Positions 27,018-34,580 are shown, numbered from the stretch's first letter. The stretch is 46,315 nucleotides of DNA from an uncultured Clostridia bacterium (GCA_904501865.1 CAJGCF010000003.1:1-46315); one strand, 5' to 3'. Numbers and translations are program-made. The notes: generated by a model not told the origin, from the sequence alone.

Positions 27018-27320
27018 CAAAAAAGCCCTTGCCTCCCTGTAAAAGAGACAAAGGGTTCAAAAACTCTCTGCGGTACCACTCTTATTGCCTTTCGGCCGCT
27101 CTGTTTTTACCTATCAGTAAAATACCTGTGATAACGGGGGCTTCCGTTCGCTTCTACTTTCAACGCTCTTTAAGATGAGCGTCCTCCGACAAGGCTTCTC
27201 CTTGCGGTGTTCGAGCGACTGCTCGGGGAGGAGTTTCGTCTGACTGCACTGCCGACTCACATCTACCGTCGGCTTTCTGAAAGCGACACATCAGGCTACT
27301 TTTTCCCTTCTTCGCATTTT
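27018..27320 (-). ncRNA. T-box leader of ilvB (apparent Leu CUC specifier)
   Basis: The minus-strand RNA has the T-box bulge sequence AGAGTGGTACCGCAG (complement of 27069-27083). It also has the Stem I S-turn motif AAAAAGTAGCC, the apical AG-bulge/GGTAGATGTGAG region inside a GCCGAC/GTCGGC stem, and a specifier loop GAAACTCCTCC with CTC at 27231-27233. Aligning the loop with that of the ilvA T-box puts CUC (Leu) at the specifier position. A terminator hairpin (about 27024-27056, CCCTTTG...CAAGGG followed by CTTTTTTGTCTTTTT) competes with the antiterminator. Uncharged tRNA-Leu would switch on ilvBNC and possibly the genes beyond. Confidence 0.9.
27024..27056 (-). terminator. Regulated terminator of the ilvB T-box
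   Basis: Stem CCCTT-GTCTC with GGGAGGCAAGGG (10 pairs, one bulged T) and a strong T-run immediately downstream, about 95 bases before the ilvB start. Confidence 0.75.
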
Positions 27321-27348
27321 ATTAAGATAAAGCACTAACAATGTACAC

Positions 27349-27377
27349 ATTATAGCACAAAAAAGAACCCTTGTCAA
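27349..27377 (-). promoter_or_regulatory. Sigma-A promoter of the ilvB T-box operon
   Basis: TTGACA (27372-27377), 17 bases, TATAAT (27349-27354) on the minus strand. The RNA would begin about 20 bases upstream of Stem I. Confidence 0.85.
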
Positions 27378-27525
27378 TAAAAATCTCAAATTTTTTACGC
27401 TTTTTTTCTTACATTAATTTATATATGGTAAAATGCACATATATATTTGCAAGTCGGGCTCCCCAAACTTGCAAAATCAACAAGAAAGGTCTTTAGATAC
27501 ATCAAAAAACGCCTTTTAATAATAC

Positions 27526-27557
27526 ATGTAGTGCGGCGTGTTTATGCCGCACTACAT
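27526..27557 (-). terminator. Hairpin after ridA
   Basis: Perfect 12-bp inverted repeat (27526-27537 and 27546-27557, GTGCGGC/GCCGCAC core) 24 bases past the ridA stop. The T-tract on the minus strand is weak, so it may be an mRNA 3'-end hairpin. Confidence 0.6.
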
Positions 27558-27580
27558 CATTTATTCAGCGTCTCACAAAA

Positions 27581-27952
27581 TCAAAGCTCGGCTATGACCT
27601 CGACCTCTACAAGCACATTCTTGGGAAGCTGCTTTGCCGCAACACAGCTTCGCGCAGGCTTTGACGTGAAATATTTGCCATATACCTCATTGAATGCCGC
27701 AAAGTCCGACATATCCGACAAAAAGCACGTGGTCTTTATTGCCTTTTCTATGCTTGTTCCCGCCGCCTCAAGCACCGCGCTCAAGTTCTTGCATACCTGC
27801 TCCGTCTGGCCCTTGATGTCCGTCGCTTCTACTTCGCTGCTTGCAGGGTTTATAGCTATCTGCCCCGACGTGAATACTAAATTGCCTACCTTTACTGCCT
27901 GTGAGTAAGGTCCTATCGCCTCGGGCGCTTTGTTTGTATGAATTTTCTCCAT
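27581..27952 (-). CDS. ridA: RidA family enamine/imine deaminase
   Basis: 123-residue RidA (YjgF/YER057c) protein. It hydrolyses the reactive 2-aminoacrylate or aminocrotonate released by PLP dehydratases. Motifs: GPYSQAVKVGNLVFTSGQIA at residues 14-33 and PARSCVAAKQLPKNVLVEVEVIA, with the key arginine at Arg101 and the acidic residue in VEVEVI. It follows ilvA on the same strand, with a 133-bp repeat between them, which fits detoxification of the IlvA product. The start at 27952 has AAAGGA upstream at somewhat long spacing. Confidence 0.95.
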   Translation of the reverse strand: MEKIHTNKAPEAIGPYSQAVKVGNLVFTSGQIAINPASSEVEATDIKGQTEQVCKNLSAVLEAAGTSIEKAIKTTCFLSDMSDFAAFNEVYGKYFTSKPARSCVAAKQLPKNVLVEVEVIAEL

Positions 27953-28012
27953 TTTTTCTAAATTCCTTTCTTTGTCTATTTTTAACTTAAAGACACTTTA
28001 AGCTTAGATATG

Positions 28013-28145
28013 CTTTCTCGGATAGCTTCTATACCTTGTCAATACAGAAACGACAATCAGGGATTTTTCACAGAAAAATCCTCCGACACCCTAAAAGGAC
28101 CTTCTATTTATGTAAGTTCTTTGCCAAGCTTCCTTTCAAGAAAGC
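28013..28145. repeat. 133-bp intergenic repeat, copy 1 (ilvA-ridA)
   Basis: Nearly identical in length and sequence to 45625-45757 (about 14 differences by eye in 133). The ends are short inverted repeats (CTTTCTCG at one end, CAAGAAAG at the other). Inside is a perfect GGATTTTT-AAAAATCC hairpin and the block CTAAAAGGACCTTCTATTT. The rest of the gap 27953-28174 shows nothing else. Confidence 0.85.
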
Positions 28146-28174
28146 GCCCCTCGTGGCACTCGCTAACCACTCTC

Positions 28175-29368
28175 TCAACACAATTTAAATCCCGCTTCGG
28201 TCAACGCCTTGGTGATTTGCTCTATGTGTTCAAAATTTCTGGTCTCGAGAACTATTCTGAGATAGCATCCGTTGATATCCATAGTCTCACTTGCTCTTTC
28301 GTGGTGAACCGAGATAACGTTCGCGCCGAGTGAAGCGATAATAGCCGAAACGTCCTGAAGCTGACCGGGCTTATCCATAAGCTCGATACAAAGCGTGTGA
28401 TTTCTGCCCGACATAAGAAGTCCGCGCTTTATAACACGCGAAAGGATAGTCACGTCGATATTTCCGCCCGACACGAGCGCAACCACCTTTTTGTTCTTAA
28501 CGGGAATCTTGTCAAACATAACCGCGGCGACCGAAACGGCTCCCGCACCCTCCGCGATGAGCTTGTGCTGTTCAATAAGCGCAAGTATAGCCGAGGATAT
28601 CTCGCCCTCTGTCACGCTGACGATGTCGTCAACGTATTTGGAGCAAAGCGCGTATGTATTGTCACCCGGCTCTTTGACAGCGATTCCGTCCGCAATAGTA
28701 GAGACACTCGCAAGACGCTCCTTCTTGCCGTTCTTTACAGAATTGAGCATACTTGGAGCTCCCGCCGCCTGAACGCCATACACCTTGATATCGGGCTTTA
28801 GCTGCTTTAGCGTAAAGGCTATGCCCGAGATAAGACCGCCGCCTCCCACTGGTACAACGACTGCGTCGATGTCGGAAAGCTCGTCGAGTATCTCAAGAGC
28901 AATAGTTCCCTGACCTGCTATAACGTCGTCATCATCAAAGGGGTGAACGAATGTGTAGCCCTTCTCATCACGAAGCTCCAGCGCGCGATTGTACGCGTCG
29001 TCGTAAACGCCCTTGACCATGACCACCTCCGCGCCGTAGCTTTTGGTCGCCTCGACCTTGGAGATAGGCGCGCCATCAGGCAGACAGATGACCGACTTGA
29101 TTCCGTATTTCTGCGCCGCAAGCGCCACTCCCTGCGCGTGATTTCCCGCCGAGCAGGCTATAACTCCACGCTTTTTTTCGTCGTCGGAAAGCTGGGATAT
29201 CTTGTATCCCGCGCCTCTTACCTTAAACGATCCCGTGACCTGCAGATTCTCGGTTTTGAGATAGAGCTTGCAGTCGGGATTTATTTTGGGAGAATTGATA
29301 AGCGCGGTCTTGCGCACTACGTCCTTGAGTACGTACGCCGCGTGATATACCTTGTCGAGTGTAAGCAT
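28175..29368 (-). CDS. ilvA: Threonine dehydratase (ammonia-lyase) with ACT domain
   Basis: PLP enzyme turning threonine into 2-oxobutyrate, the entry to isoleucine. 397 residues: catalytic part 1-320 and a single ACT domain at about 325-397, a short type also called TdcB-like. The PLP lysine is Lys49 in GSFKVRGAG; SAGNHAQGVALAA and the glycine loop VPVGGGGLISG follow. Its place behind a T-box with Ile specifier and next to the BCAA cluster argues for a biosynthetic role. The start at 29368 has AAAGGA upstream. Confidence 0.95.
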   Translation of the reverse strand: MLTLDKVYHAAYVLKDVVRKTALINSPKINPDCKLYLKTENLQVTGSFKVRGAGYKISQLSDDEKKRGVIACSAGNHAQGVALAAQKYGIKSVICLPDGAPISKVEATKSYGAEVVMVKGVYDDAYNRALELRDEKGYTFVHPFDDDDVIAGQGTIALEILDELSDIDAVVVPVGGGGLISGIAFTLKQLKPDIKVYGVQAAGAPSMLNSVKNGKKERLASVSTIADGIAVKEPGDNTYALCSKYVDDIVSVTEGEISSAILALIEQHKLIAEGAGAVSVAAVMFDKIPVKNKKVVALVSGGNIDVTILSRVIKRGLLMSGRNHTLCIELMDKPGQLQDVSAIIASLGANVISVHHERASETMDINGCYLRIVLETRNFEHIEQITKALTEAGFKLC

Positions 29369-29403
29369 TTGAGTAAAATTCCTTTCAATGACGTTTTTGA
29401 GGA

Positions 29404-29750
29404 CTAAAAAAAGTCCGTCGCAAGACGAACTCCGATATATGACGGCATTCGTCTCACAGCCGACACGGTCGACCCTATCAAAGAGACGAAAGCGTTTAAA
29501 ACCTCCGCGGTACCACTCTTTTTGTCAAAAATGACCACTCTATCGCACACGCCAAGGAGCTTTGAGTGCCTCCCTTGCGTCATACGGCTTTCTTTAACGC
29601 AGAAAATACGCACCGGTCTACCTGACCGTCAAGAGACGGCTTTCGGCGGTGAACTCCGGAGTGATTTAACAGTCAAGCCGCTTTGCCGTCTCGCACCAAC
29701 CGACAGCTCTCTGAAAAGGGCCTCAAAGTCGCTCTCCATCACAGTCTACA
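29404..29750 (-). ncRNA. T-box leader of ilvA (apparent Ile AUC specifier)
   Basis: Minus-strand RNA with the T-box sequence AAGAGTGGTACCGCGG (complement of 29505-29520) and the Stem I apical signature CAGAGAGCTG...GGTTGGTGCGAG. The specifier loop TTAAATCACTCC contains ATC at 29663-29665. A T-run (TTTTTTT at about 29405-29411) follows GACGGAC and gives the terminator, for which CCGTC-GACGG or AGACGAA-TTCGTCT pairings are possible. Readthrough on uncharged tRNA-Ile would express ilvA. The gap 29369-29961 otherwise holds only the promoter and an AT-rich stretch. Confidence 0.92.
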
Positions 29751-29755
29751 TTATT

Positions 29756-29784
29756 ATAATACTCTTTTTTGTCGACCGTGTCAA
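29756..29784 (-). promoter_or_regulatory. Promoter of the ilvA T-box leader
   Basis: TTGACA (29779-29784), 17 bases, TATTAT (29756-29761) on the minus strand, just upstream of the Stem I sequence. Confidence 0.75.
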
Positions 29785-29961
29785 TATCGGTTTTGTACAA
29801 ATACTTTATTCTAATAGAGCTTTTTTTGTAAAAAAGTACAAAAAACATTTAATCGAATTATTCGATATCGTCGAAAAAATCATATTTAGAACAAGAATGA
29901 TGATATTTGCGTTTTTTATTATCCGTTAAGTACTCTTCTTTCAACGAAGCCATCAAAAGTC

Positions 29962-30156
29962 TCAGAAAAAATTAACCCCAACGGTTGACGTAATTATAGC
30001 AAATATCATACCACATATAACTGCCGCGGCAATTTCCACGCCACCCCATACCGCAGTACAGAAAAACACTATGGGAGTAAATATAAAACCACATATAACC
30101 ATTGTAATATTTACCAATTTAGCAACTTCTTCCATACATTCTATTAGTTTTTTCAT
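29962..30156 (-). CDS. Small two-helix membrane protein, unknown function
   Basis: 64 residues. After a short charged start (MKKLIECMEEVAKLV) come two hydrophobic helices (about 15-37 and 40-62) with a short WGG turn. There is a good ribosome binding site (AGGGGA) and a consensus promoter, so it is likely real despite its size. It is divergent from an XRE regulator whose promoter overlaps its own. No family recognised; a membrane-acting peptide or accessory protein controlled by the regulator is possible. Confidence 0.7.
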   Translation of the reverse strand: MKKLIECMEEVAKLVNITMVICGFIFTPIVFFCTAVWGGVEIAAAVICGMIFAIITSTVGVNFF

Positions 30157-30188
30157 AGTTGTCCCCTGCCATCAATATTTTTAAATAT

Positions 30189-30217
30189 ATTTTATCACAA
30201 TATGAGATATATGTCAA
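30189..30217 (-). promoter_or_regulatory. Promoter of the two-helix membrane protein gene
   Basis: TTGACA (30212-30217), 17 bases, TAAAAT (30189-30194) on the minus strand. Confidence 0.75.
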
Positions 30218-30243
30218 CATCTCTGTGTGAGATAATATATAAT
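30204..30243. promoter_or_regulatory. Putative XRE operator and plus-strand -10 box
   Basis: GAGAT (30204-30208), ATCTC (30219-30223) and GAGAT (30229-30233) form two overlapping dyads, one with a 5-base spacer. They cover the -35 box of the minus promoter and run up to a TATAAT (30238-30243) for the regulator gene. This suggests autoregulation and control of both genes. Confidence 0.5.
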
Positions 30244-30275
30244 GTACGCAGAAAATATCAAAGAGGGGTATATAT

Positions 30276-30485
30276 ATGAGGCTTAAGGATCTGCGTGAGG
30301 ACCGTGACCTTACTCAAAGGGAGGTTGCGGATCTTTTACACATAAAACAAAACACATACTCTCAATATGAAAACGGCCAAAGGCAGATACCCGTAAGCGC
30401 CCTTGTTGTGTTGGCGAGATTTTACAATACGAGCGTGGACTACATTCTGGGTGAAACAGACCAGATAAAGCCATACCAAAAATAA
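30276..30485 (+). CDS. XRE-family helix-turn-helix regulator
   Basis: 69 residues, essentially one HTH_3 domain. LKDLREDRDLTQREVADLL then HIKQNTYSQYENGQRQIP contains the turn and recognition helix, and LARFYNTSVDYILGETD is the usual end of Cro/CI-like domains. The start at 30276 has AGAGGGG upstream. It is a probable repressor acting on the palindromes in the shared upstream region, and is followed by a bidirectional terminator. Confidence 0.9.
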   Translation: MRLKDLREDRDLTQREVADLLHIKQNTYSQYENGQRQIPVSALVVLARFYNTSVDYILGETDQIKPYQK

Positions 30486-30492
30486 AGAAAAA

Positions 30493-30520
30493 CCGTTGCG
30501 ATCGCAACGGATTTTCTTTT
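30493..30520. terminator. Bidirectional terminator after the XRE gene
   Basis: Perfect palindrome CCGTTGCGATCGCAACGG (30493-30510). It is followed by ATTTTCTTTT on the plus strand, and by TTTTTCTTTATTTTT on the minus strand. It ends the XRE gene and, from the other side, the RNA region after DUF1292. Confidence 0.85.
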
Positions 30521-30700
30521 ATGTTCCCCGCCGAGCCGTGTACCCGAAGAAGTGGAACCCTGTATTCCAGGGCGGTGCTCTATCCGCAACTTTACTGCTC
30601 CCAGCTTCTCTTTGTCGGTGGGGACAAGTCGACCGACCGACAGGAGGAGGTCTGCAAACCATTGCCGAATTTATTTCGAGCTCCTTTAATTAATTGTAGG
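30493..30700 (-). ncRNA. Structured RNA candidate downstream of DUF1292 (6S-like?)
   Basis: No reading frame with a usable start is seen, but the minus strand is dense in pairing. A long-range stem joins GTCCCCACCGA (complement of 30617-30627) to TCGGCGGGGAAC (complement of 30522-30533) around a 106-base domain. Inside are GAAGCTGG/CCACTTC, GCGG/CCGC and a CCCTG/CAGGG hairpin. The ACCGACA segment can instead pair with TGTCGGT just upstream. It ends at the strong terminator at 30493-30510. Placement and the CCCTGGAATACAGGG element remind me of 6S RNA, but I cannot confirm this; start point and promoter are unclear. Confidence 0.45.
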
Positions 30701-30758
30701 TCTCAATCAAGCGGATATCACGCACTAAGCAGGATTTTAACTTGTTTTTTGGGGGTAA

Positions 30759-31076
30759 TTACGCGTCGTAGTCAGCCTCGTCGTCGAACATCTCGTCGAA
30801 ATAAGCCGCTACCTTATCAAATTCGTCCTCGTCGTCTATGGTAACGAAGACTTCCTCGCCATCCTCATCCGTATCCTTCTTGAGAAGAACGTATTCGATG
30901 ATACCGTCGTCGGAATTCTCCGCTCCGACGGGCTCCATTGCGTAGTAGTACGCGCCGTCTATCTCTGCCTCGCCTATTACCTCAAAGTCTATCTCTTTTC
31001 CGTCCTCATCAGTCAGGGTGCAGAATATGCCCTCTTCCTCTTCGGGCTGCATTGCCTTATCTATGTTATCATTCAT
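30759..31076 (-). CDS. DUF1292 family protein
   Basis: 105 residues, strongly acidic (many DED runs near both ends). The core EEGIFCTLTDEDGKEIDFEVIGEAEIDGAYYYAMEP is the DUF1292 (YrzB-like) signature of Firmicutes; no function is established. It has its own promoter at 31135-31163. It follows hemW on the same strand and is followed by the structured RNA candidate. Confidence 0.9.
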   Translation of the reverse strand: MNDNIDKAMQPEEEEGIFCTLTDEDGKEIDFEVIGEAEIDGAYYYAMEPVGAENSDDGIIEYVLLKKDTDEDGEEVFVTIDDEDEFDKVAAYFDEMFDDEADYDA

Positions 31077-31134
31077 GGATGGATACCGTCCTTTCTTCTT
31101 GTTTTGTCATTTTATTTTTATCGGTTCTGCTTAT

Positions 31135-31163
31135 ATTTTACCACACGACAGGTCTCTTGTCAA
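31135..31163 (-). promoter_or_regulatory. Promoter of the DUF1292 gene
   Basis: TTGACA (31158-31163), 17 bases, TAAAAT (31135-31140) on the minus strand, directly after the hemW stop. Confidence 0.75.
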
Positions 31164-31177
31164 TACGCTTGACAATT

Positions 31178-32326
31178 TTAATCTCCGAAATCCAGAACGT
31201 CGGAGAGTATGAAATTACTGACAAACATTCCCTTGTGGGTAAATCTGCACACGTTGCTATCAAGAGACACGTATTCGGGGCAGTATTTTCTGAAAGCCCT
31301 TCCGTAAAGCGCCTCAAAATCGCAGGCATAGTGAGAATTGAATTTCTTTATATCAATTCCGCGCGAAAGTCGCATGCCAAGCATTACCGCCTCGCGCCGA
31401 GCCTCGTCTGCAGATATATTCTCTATATCGGTATAGATATCCTCACCGCAAAGATATGCCTCAATGTCTCTCGTGTGAGCGTATCTTACTCCGTCAAAGA
31501 AGGAGTGCGCCGCCGGGCCAAATCCGAGATAGCTCTCACGCTCCCAATATTTAATATTATGCAGAGACTGACGTCCTTTATGCGAAAAATTGCTTATTTC
31601 ATACTTTTCATAACCGCTTTTTTGCAAAACGTCCGTCATATCGGCGTACATATCAGAAACTGTATCCTCGTCGGGCAAGCTGAGGCTATCCCTCATCTTA
31701 TCAAACCGAGTGCCCTCCTCTACCGTGAGACAATAGGAAGAGACGTGCTCGGGAGAAAGAGAAATCAGTCTCTCGACCGACTCGGCAAAGCTTTGCCTTG
31801 TCTGATTGGGTATTCCATACATAAGGTCTACCGAGACGTTATCAAATCCCGCCCCCCTTGCCTGCTCGTATATCCCGAGAAAATCTGCCGACTTGTGTAT
31901 TCTGCCAAGCGCCTTGAGCTCACTGTCGTGCATACTCTGCATACCAATACTCAGGCGGTTGATACCAAGCGAGCGCATGGCGAAAAGCTTTTCTCTGTCC
32001 GCGGTTTTGGGGTTTGCCTCTGCCGTCATCTCGGCGTCCTTTTCTATGCCAAAGGCATCATTCACCGCGCATAGCAGACGGGCAATCATATCCTCGGAGA
32101 GCAGAGTTGGCGTTCCGCCGCCTAAATACACCGTGTCAGCTACCGGCAGACTTCCCTTTTCTGCTTTTATTTTGTCCGAAATCATCTCTATCTCGCGGCA
32201 GACTTGCTCGGTATATCTGTGCAAAATGTCCTCACCCGTCGCCCGAGTCGAGCAAAAATCGCAATAATGGCATCTTGACAGACAAAACGGAACGTGTATA
32301 TATATCCCGACCTTGTTATCAATCAT
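31178..32326 (-). CDS. hemW: HemW-like radical SAM protein
   Basis: About 382 residues. The N-terminus VGIYIHVPFCLSRCHYCDF holds the radical SAM cysteines Cys15, Cys19 and Cys22, and GGGTPTLL follows near residue 70. The order CxxxCxYCDF with no HemN-specific CxC favours HemW (heme chaperone) over coproporphyrinogen dehydrogenase. SIGMQSMHDSELKALGRIH and VSVDLMYGIPNQT are shared family motifs. The start lies inside the lepA stop region; ATG codons at 32329 and 32326 are both possible. lepA-hemW is a common gene order in Firmicutes. Confidence 0.9.
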   Translation of the reverse strand: MIDNKVGIYIHVPFCLSRCHYCDFCSTRATGEDILHRYTEQVCREIEMISDKIKAEKGSLPVADTVYLGGGTPTLLSEDMIARLLCAVNDAFGIEKDAEMTAEANPKTADREKLFAMRSLGINRLSIGMQSMHDSELKALGRIHKSADFLGIYEQARGAGFDNVSVDLMYGIPNQTRQSFAESVERLISLSPEHVSSYCLTVEEGTRFDKMRDSLSLPDEDTVSDMYADMTDVLQKSGYEKYEISNFSHKGRQSLHNIKYWERESYLGFGPAAHSFFDGVRYAHTRDIEAYLCGEDIYTDIENISADEARREAVMLGMRLSRGIDIKKFNSHYACDFEALYGRAFRKYCPEYVSLDSNVCRFTHKGMFVSNFILSDVLDFGD

Positions 32327-34139
32327 CATCTCCAAGCTTGAGCACCGCCATAAATGCCTCGGGAGATACCTGAACGCTACCAAGCTGGCGCATCTTCTTC
32401 TTACCCTCCTTCTGCTTTTCAAGCAGCTTCTTTTTACGGGTGATGTCACCGCCGTAGCACTTGGCAAGCACGTCCTTTCTCATAGCCTTGACAGTCTCGC
32501 GCGCGATAACTCTCGAGCCTATCGCCGCCTGTATCGGCACCTCGAAGAGCTGTCTTGGAATGTTCTCCTTGAGCCTCTCGGCTATTTTTCTCGCTCTCGC
32601 ATACGCCTTCTCCTCATGAACTATAAAGGAGAGCGCGTCAACCTGCTCACCGTTGAGCAAAAAGTCAAGCTTGACAAGCTTTGACGGCTCATAGCCCTTG
32701 AGCTCGTAGTCGAGCGACGCGTAGCCGCGCGAGCGGCTCTTGAGCGCGTCGAAAAAGTCGTATATTATCTCGTTGAGCGGCAGGTCATAGTGCAGCTCTA
32801 CTCTTGTACTGTCAAGGTATTTCATATCGTGAAAGGTGCCGCGACGGTCCTGACAGAGATCCATAAGTCCACCCACAAACTCCGTAGGAGTGATTATGCT
32901 CGCTTTGACCAATGGCTCCTTTGCCACCTCTATCTCGTCGGTGGATGGGAAATTGGAGGGATTGTCTATCTTAACCGTCTCGCCGTTGCGTAGCTTTATC
33001 TCATATATAACGCCGGGGGCGGTGGTAATGAGGTCAAGATTGAACTCTCTCTCAAGCCTCTCCTCGATTATCTCCATATGCAAAAGTCCCAAGAATCCGC
33101 AACGGAATCCAAAGCCGAGAGCTATCGACGTCTCAGGCTCGAACACCAGAGCCGCGTCGTTGAGACGCAGCTTTTCAAGTGCATCACGAAGGTCGGAGTA
33201 TCTCGCTCCGTCCGCGGGATATATTCCCGCAAACACCATAGGCTGAACTGTCTTAAATCCGGGCAAAGCCTTATCTGCGGGGTTATTTGCCAAGGTCACG
33301 GTGTCACCTACACGGGTGTCGCCCACGCTCTTTATGGACGCGGTTATATATCCGACCTCGCCCGCGCGAAGCTCCTCGCACTTGCAAAGTCCGAACGCCT
33401 CCATAGTTCCGACCTCGACTACCTCAAACTCCTTGCCGTTGCTCATAAGTCTTATAACATCGCCCGCGCGGACTCTTCCGTCGACCACTCTTATATTGAC
33501 CACAACTCCAAGATAGCTATCGTAATAGGAATCGAATATAAGACATTTGAGGGGTGCATCCTCGTCACCCTCGGGCGCGGGGATATCCCTGACTACTGCC
33601 TCAAGCACCTGCTCGATATTGAGTCCCGTCTTTGCGGATACGGCAGGACAGCCCTCGGCGGGAATACCTATCTCATCCTCGACCTCGGCTCTGACTCTGT
33701 CGATGTCGGCACTCGGAAGGTCTATTTTATTTATAACGGGAACTATCTCAAGTCCCGCATCTACCGCAAGGTACGCATTTGCTAAAGTCTGCGCCTCTAT
33801 TCCCTGCGTGGCGTCCACCACGAGCAGAGCTCCGTCGCACGCATTGAGCGAGCGGGATACCTCGTAGTTAAAGTCCACGTGTCCGGGGGTGTCTATGAGG
33901 TTGAACACGTACTGCTCTCCGTCGGGTGCAACGTAATCAAGCTTTACGGCTCTCGCCTTTATAGTTATTCCTCTCTCGCGCTCAAGGTCCATATTATCAA
34001 GCACCTGCTCCTCCATCTCTCGCTTGGAGACAGCCTGCGTAGACTCAAGTATCCTATCGGCAAGTGTGGATTTTCCGTGGTCTATGTGCGCGATTATAGA
34101 GAAATTTCTTATTTTCTTCATTCTGTCGTTCTGTGACAT
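32319..34139 (-). CDS. lepA: Elongation factor 4 (LepA)
   Basis: Translational GTPase that back-translocates or remodels stalled ribosomes. 606 residues, normal length. G1 AHIDHGKSTL is at residues 17-26, RGITIKARAV is switch I, DTPGHVDF is G3 and NKIDLP is G4. The C-terminal LepA-specific domain ends in KRKKLLEKQKEGKKKMRQ-like basic sequence (here TRKKKLLEKQKEGKKKMRQ). The start at 34139 has AAAGGA upstream; the longer in-frame extension has no ribosome binding site. It overlaps hemW. Confidence 0.96.
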   Translation of the reverse strand: MSQNDRMKKIRNFSIIAHIDHGKSTLADRILESTQAVSKREMEEQVLDNMDLERERGITIKARAVKLDYVAPDGEQYVFNLIDTPGHVDFNYEVSRSLNACDGALLVVDATQGIEAQTLANAYLAVDAGLEIVPVINKIDLPSADIDRVRAEVEDEIGIPAEGCPAVSAKTGLNIEQVLEAVVRDIPAPEGDEDAPLKCLIFDSYYDSYLGVVVNIRVVDGRVRAGDVIRLMSNGKEFEVVEVGTMEAFGLCKCEELRAGEVGYITASIKSVGDTRVGDTVTLANNPADKALPGFKTVQPMVFAGIYPADGARYSDLRDALEKLRLNDAALVFEPETSIALGFGFRCGFLGLLHMEIIEERLEREFNLDLITTAPGVIYEIKLRNGETVKIDNPSNFPSTDEIEVAKEPLVKASIITPTEFVGGLMDLCQDRRGTFHDMKYLDSTRVELHYDLPLNEIIYDFFDALKSRSRGYASLDYELKGYEPSKLVKLDFLLNGEQVDALSFIVHEEKAYARARKIAERLKENIPRQLFEVPIQAAIGSRVIARETVKAMRKDVLAKCYGGDITRKKKLLEKQKEGKKKMRQLGSVQVSPEAFMAVLKLGDDD

Positions 34140-34218
34140 CTTTTCAAATCCTTTCGTTTTTGCCTTCAAAAAACGCTCTTTTAAGGCAAAGGTCTGAATA
34201 TCCGTATACTCTTTATAT

Positions 34219-34247
34219 ATTTTATCATATTCTTGTCCGAAGCACAA
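34219..34247 (-). promoter_or_regulatory. Possible promoter of lepA-hemW
   Basis: TTGTGC (34242-34247), 17 bases, TAAAAT (34219-34224) on the minus strand; the -35 box is weak. Confidence 0.4.
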
Positions 34248-34347
34248 GGGCTTTTTGAAATTTTTAGTCATTTGACAGTGCGCGCTTTATCAAAAAAGTT
34301 CGACAAAAAGTGAGAACCTTTTTTGACGCTCAACATAATATGATAGT

Positions 34348-34363
34348 GAGAATAACAATTCTC
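34348..34363. promoter_or_regulatory. Dyad upstream of the Cys-rich small ORF
   Basis: GAGAAT (34348-34353) and ATTCTC (34358-34363) with a 4-base spacer, about 40 bases before the small ORF; a possible operator. Confidence 0.35.
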
Positions 34364-34399
34364 GACATAAAATACGTAAATTTTAAGGAGGATGCTTTT

Positions 34400-34501
34400 A
34401 TGACATCTAATTGCCTTTGCGGACTTTTCGACAACAACAACAGCTGCTGGATCTGGATAATTATCCTTGCGCTTCTGGTAATTCACTGTTGCTGCTGCTA
34501 A
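34400..34501 (+). CDS. 33-residue Cys-tailed membrane peptide
   Basis: Short gene with a near-perfect ribosome binding site (AAGGAGG, 8 bases upstream of the ATG). The product has a polar, Asn/Cys-bearing head (MTSNCLCGLFDNNNSC), one hydrophobic helix (WIWIIILALLVI) and a HCCCC end. It resembles the very small YjcZ-like or Cys-rich membrane peptides of spore formers, but I cannot name a family with confidence. It is monocistronic, followed by two hairpins. Confidence 0.65.
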   Translation: MTSNCLCGLFDNNNSCWIWIIILALLVIHCCCC

Positions 34502-34509
34502 ATCCAAGC

Positions 34510-34538
34510 TTTTCGGGGAGGCTCGCCCTCCCCGAAAA
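34510..34538. repeat. 12-bp hairpin after the small ORF
   Basis: TTTTCGGGGAGG (34510-34521) pairs perfectly with 34527-34538. It has no T-run after it on the plus strand, so the actual stop is probably the next hairpin. Confidence 0.6.
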
Positions 34539-34545
34539 AACACAT

Positions 34546-34580
34546 AAGGGAGAGGATCTATGCCCTCTCCCCTTTGTTCT
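34546..34580. terminator. Terminator between the small ORF and the zinc-ribbon gene
   Basis: AAGGGAGAGG pairs with CCTCTCCC, followed by CTTTGTTCTATT on the plus strand. It lies between two convergent genes. Confidence 0.65.

Noticed and set aside
27449..27474. Hairpin TTGCAAGT...ACTTGCAA as an sRNA terminator
   Set aside because: No T-tract or convincing promoter nearby; left as an unexplained inverted repeat.
30510..30680. Short minus-strand ORF (about 46 codons, MVCRPPPVGRSTC...) in the structured RNA region
   Set aside because: The nearest GGAG is too far from the ATG, and the Pro/Arg-rich product looks like translated RNA structure.
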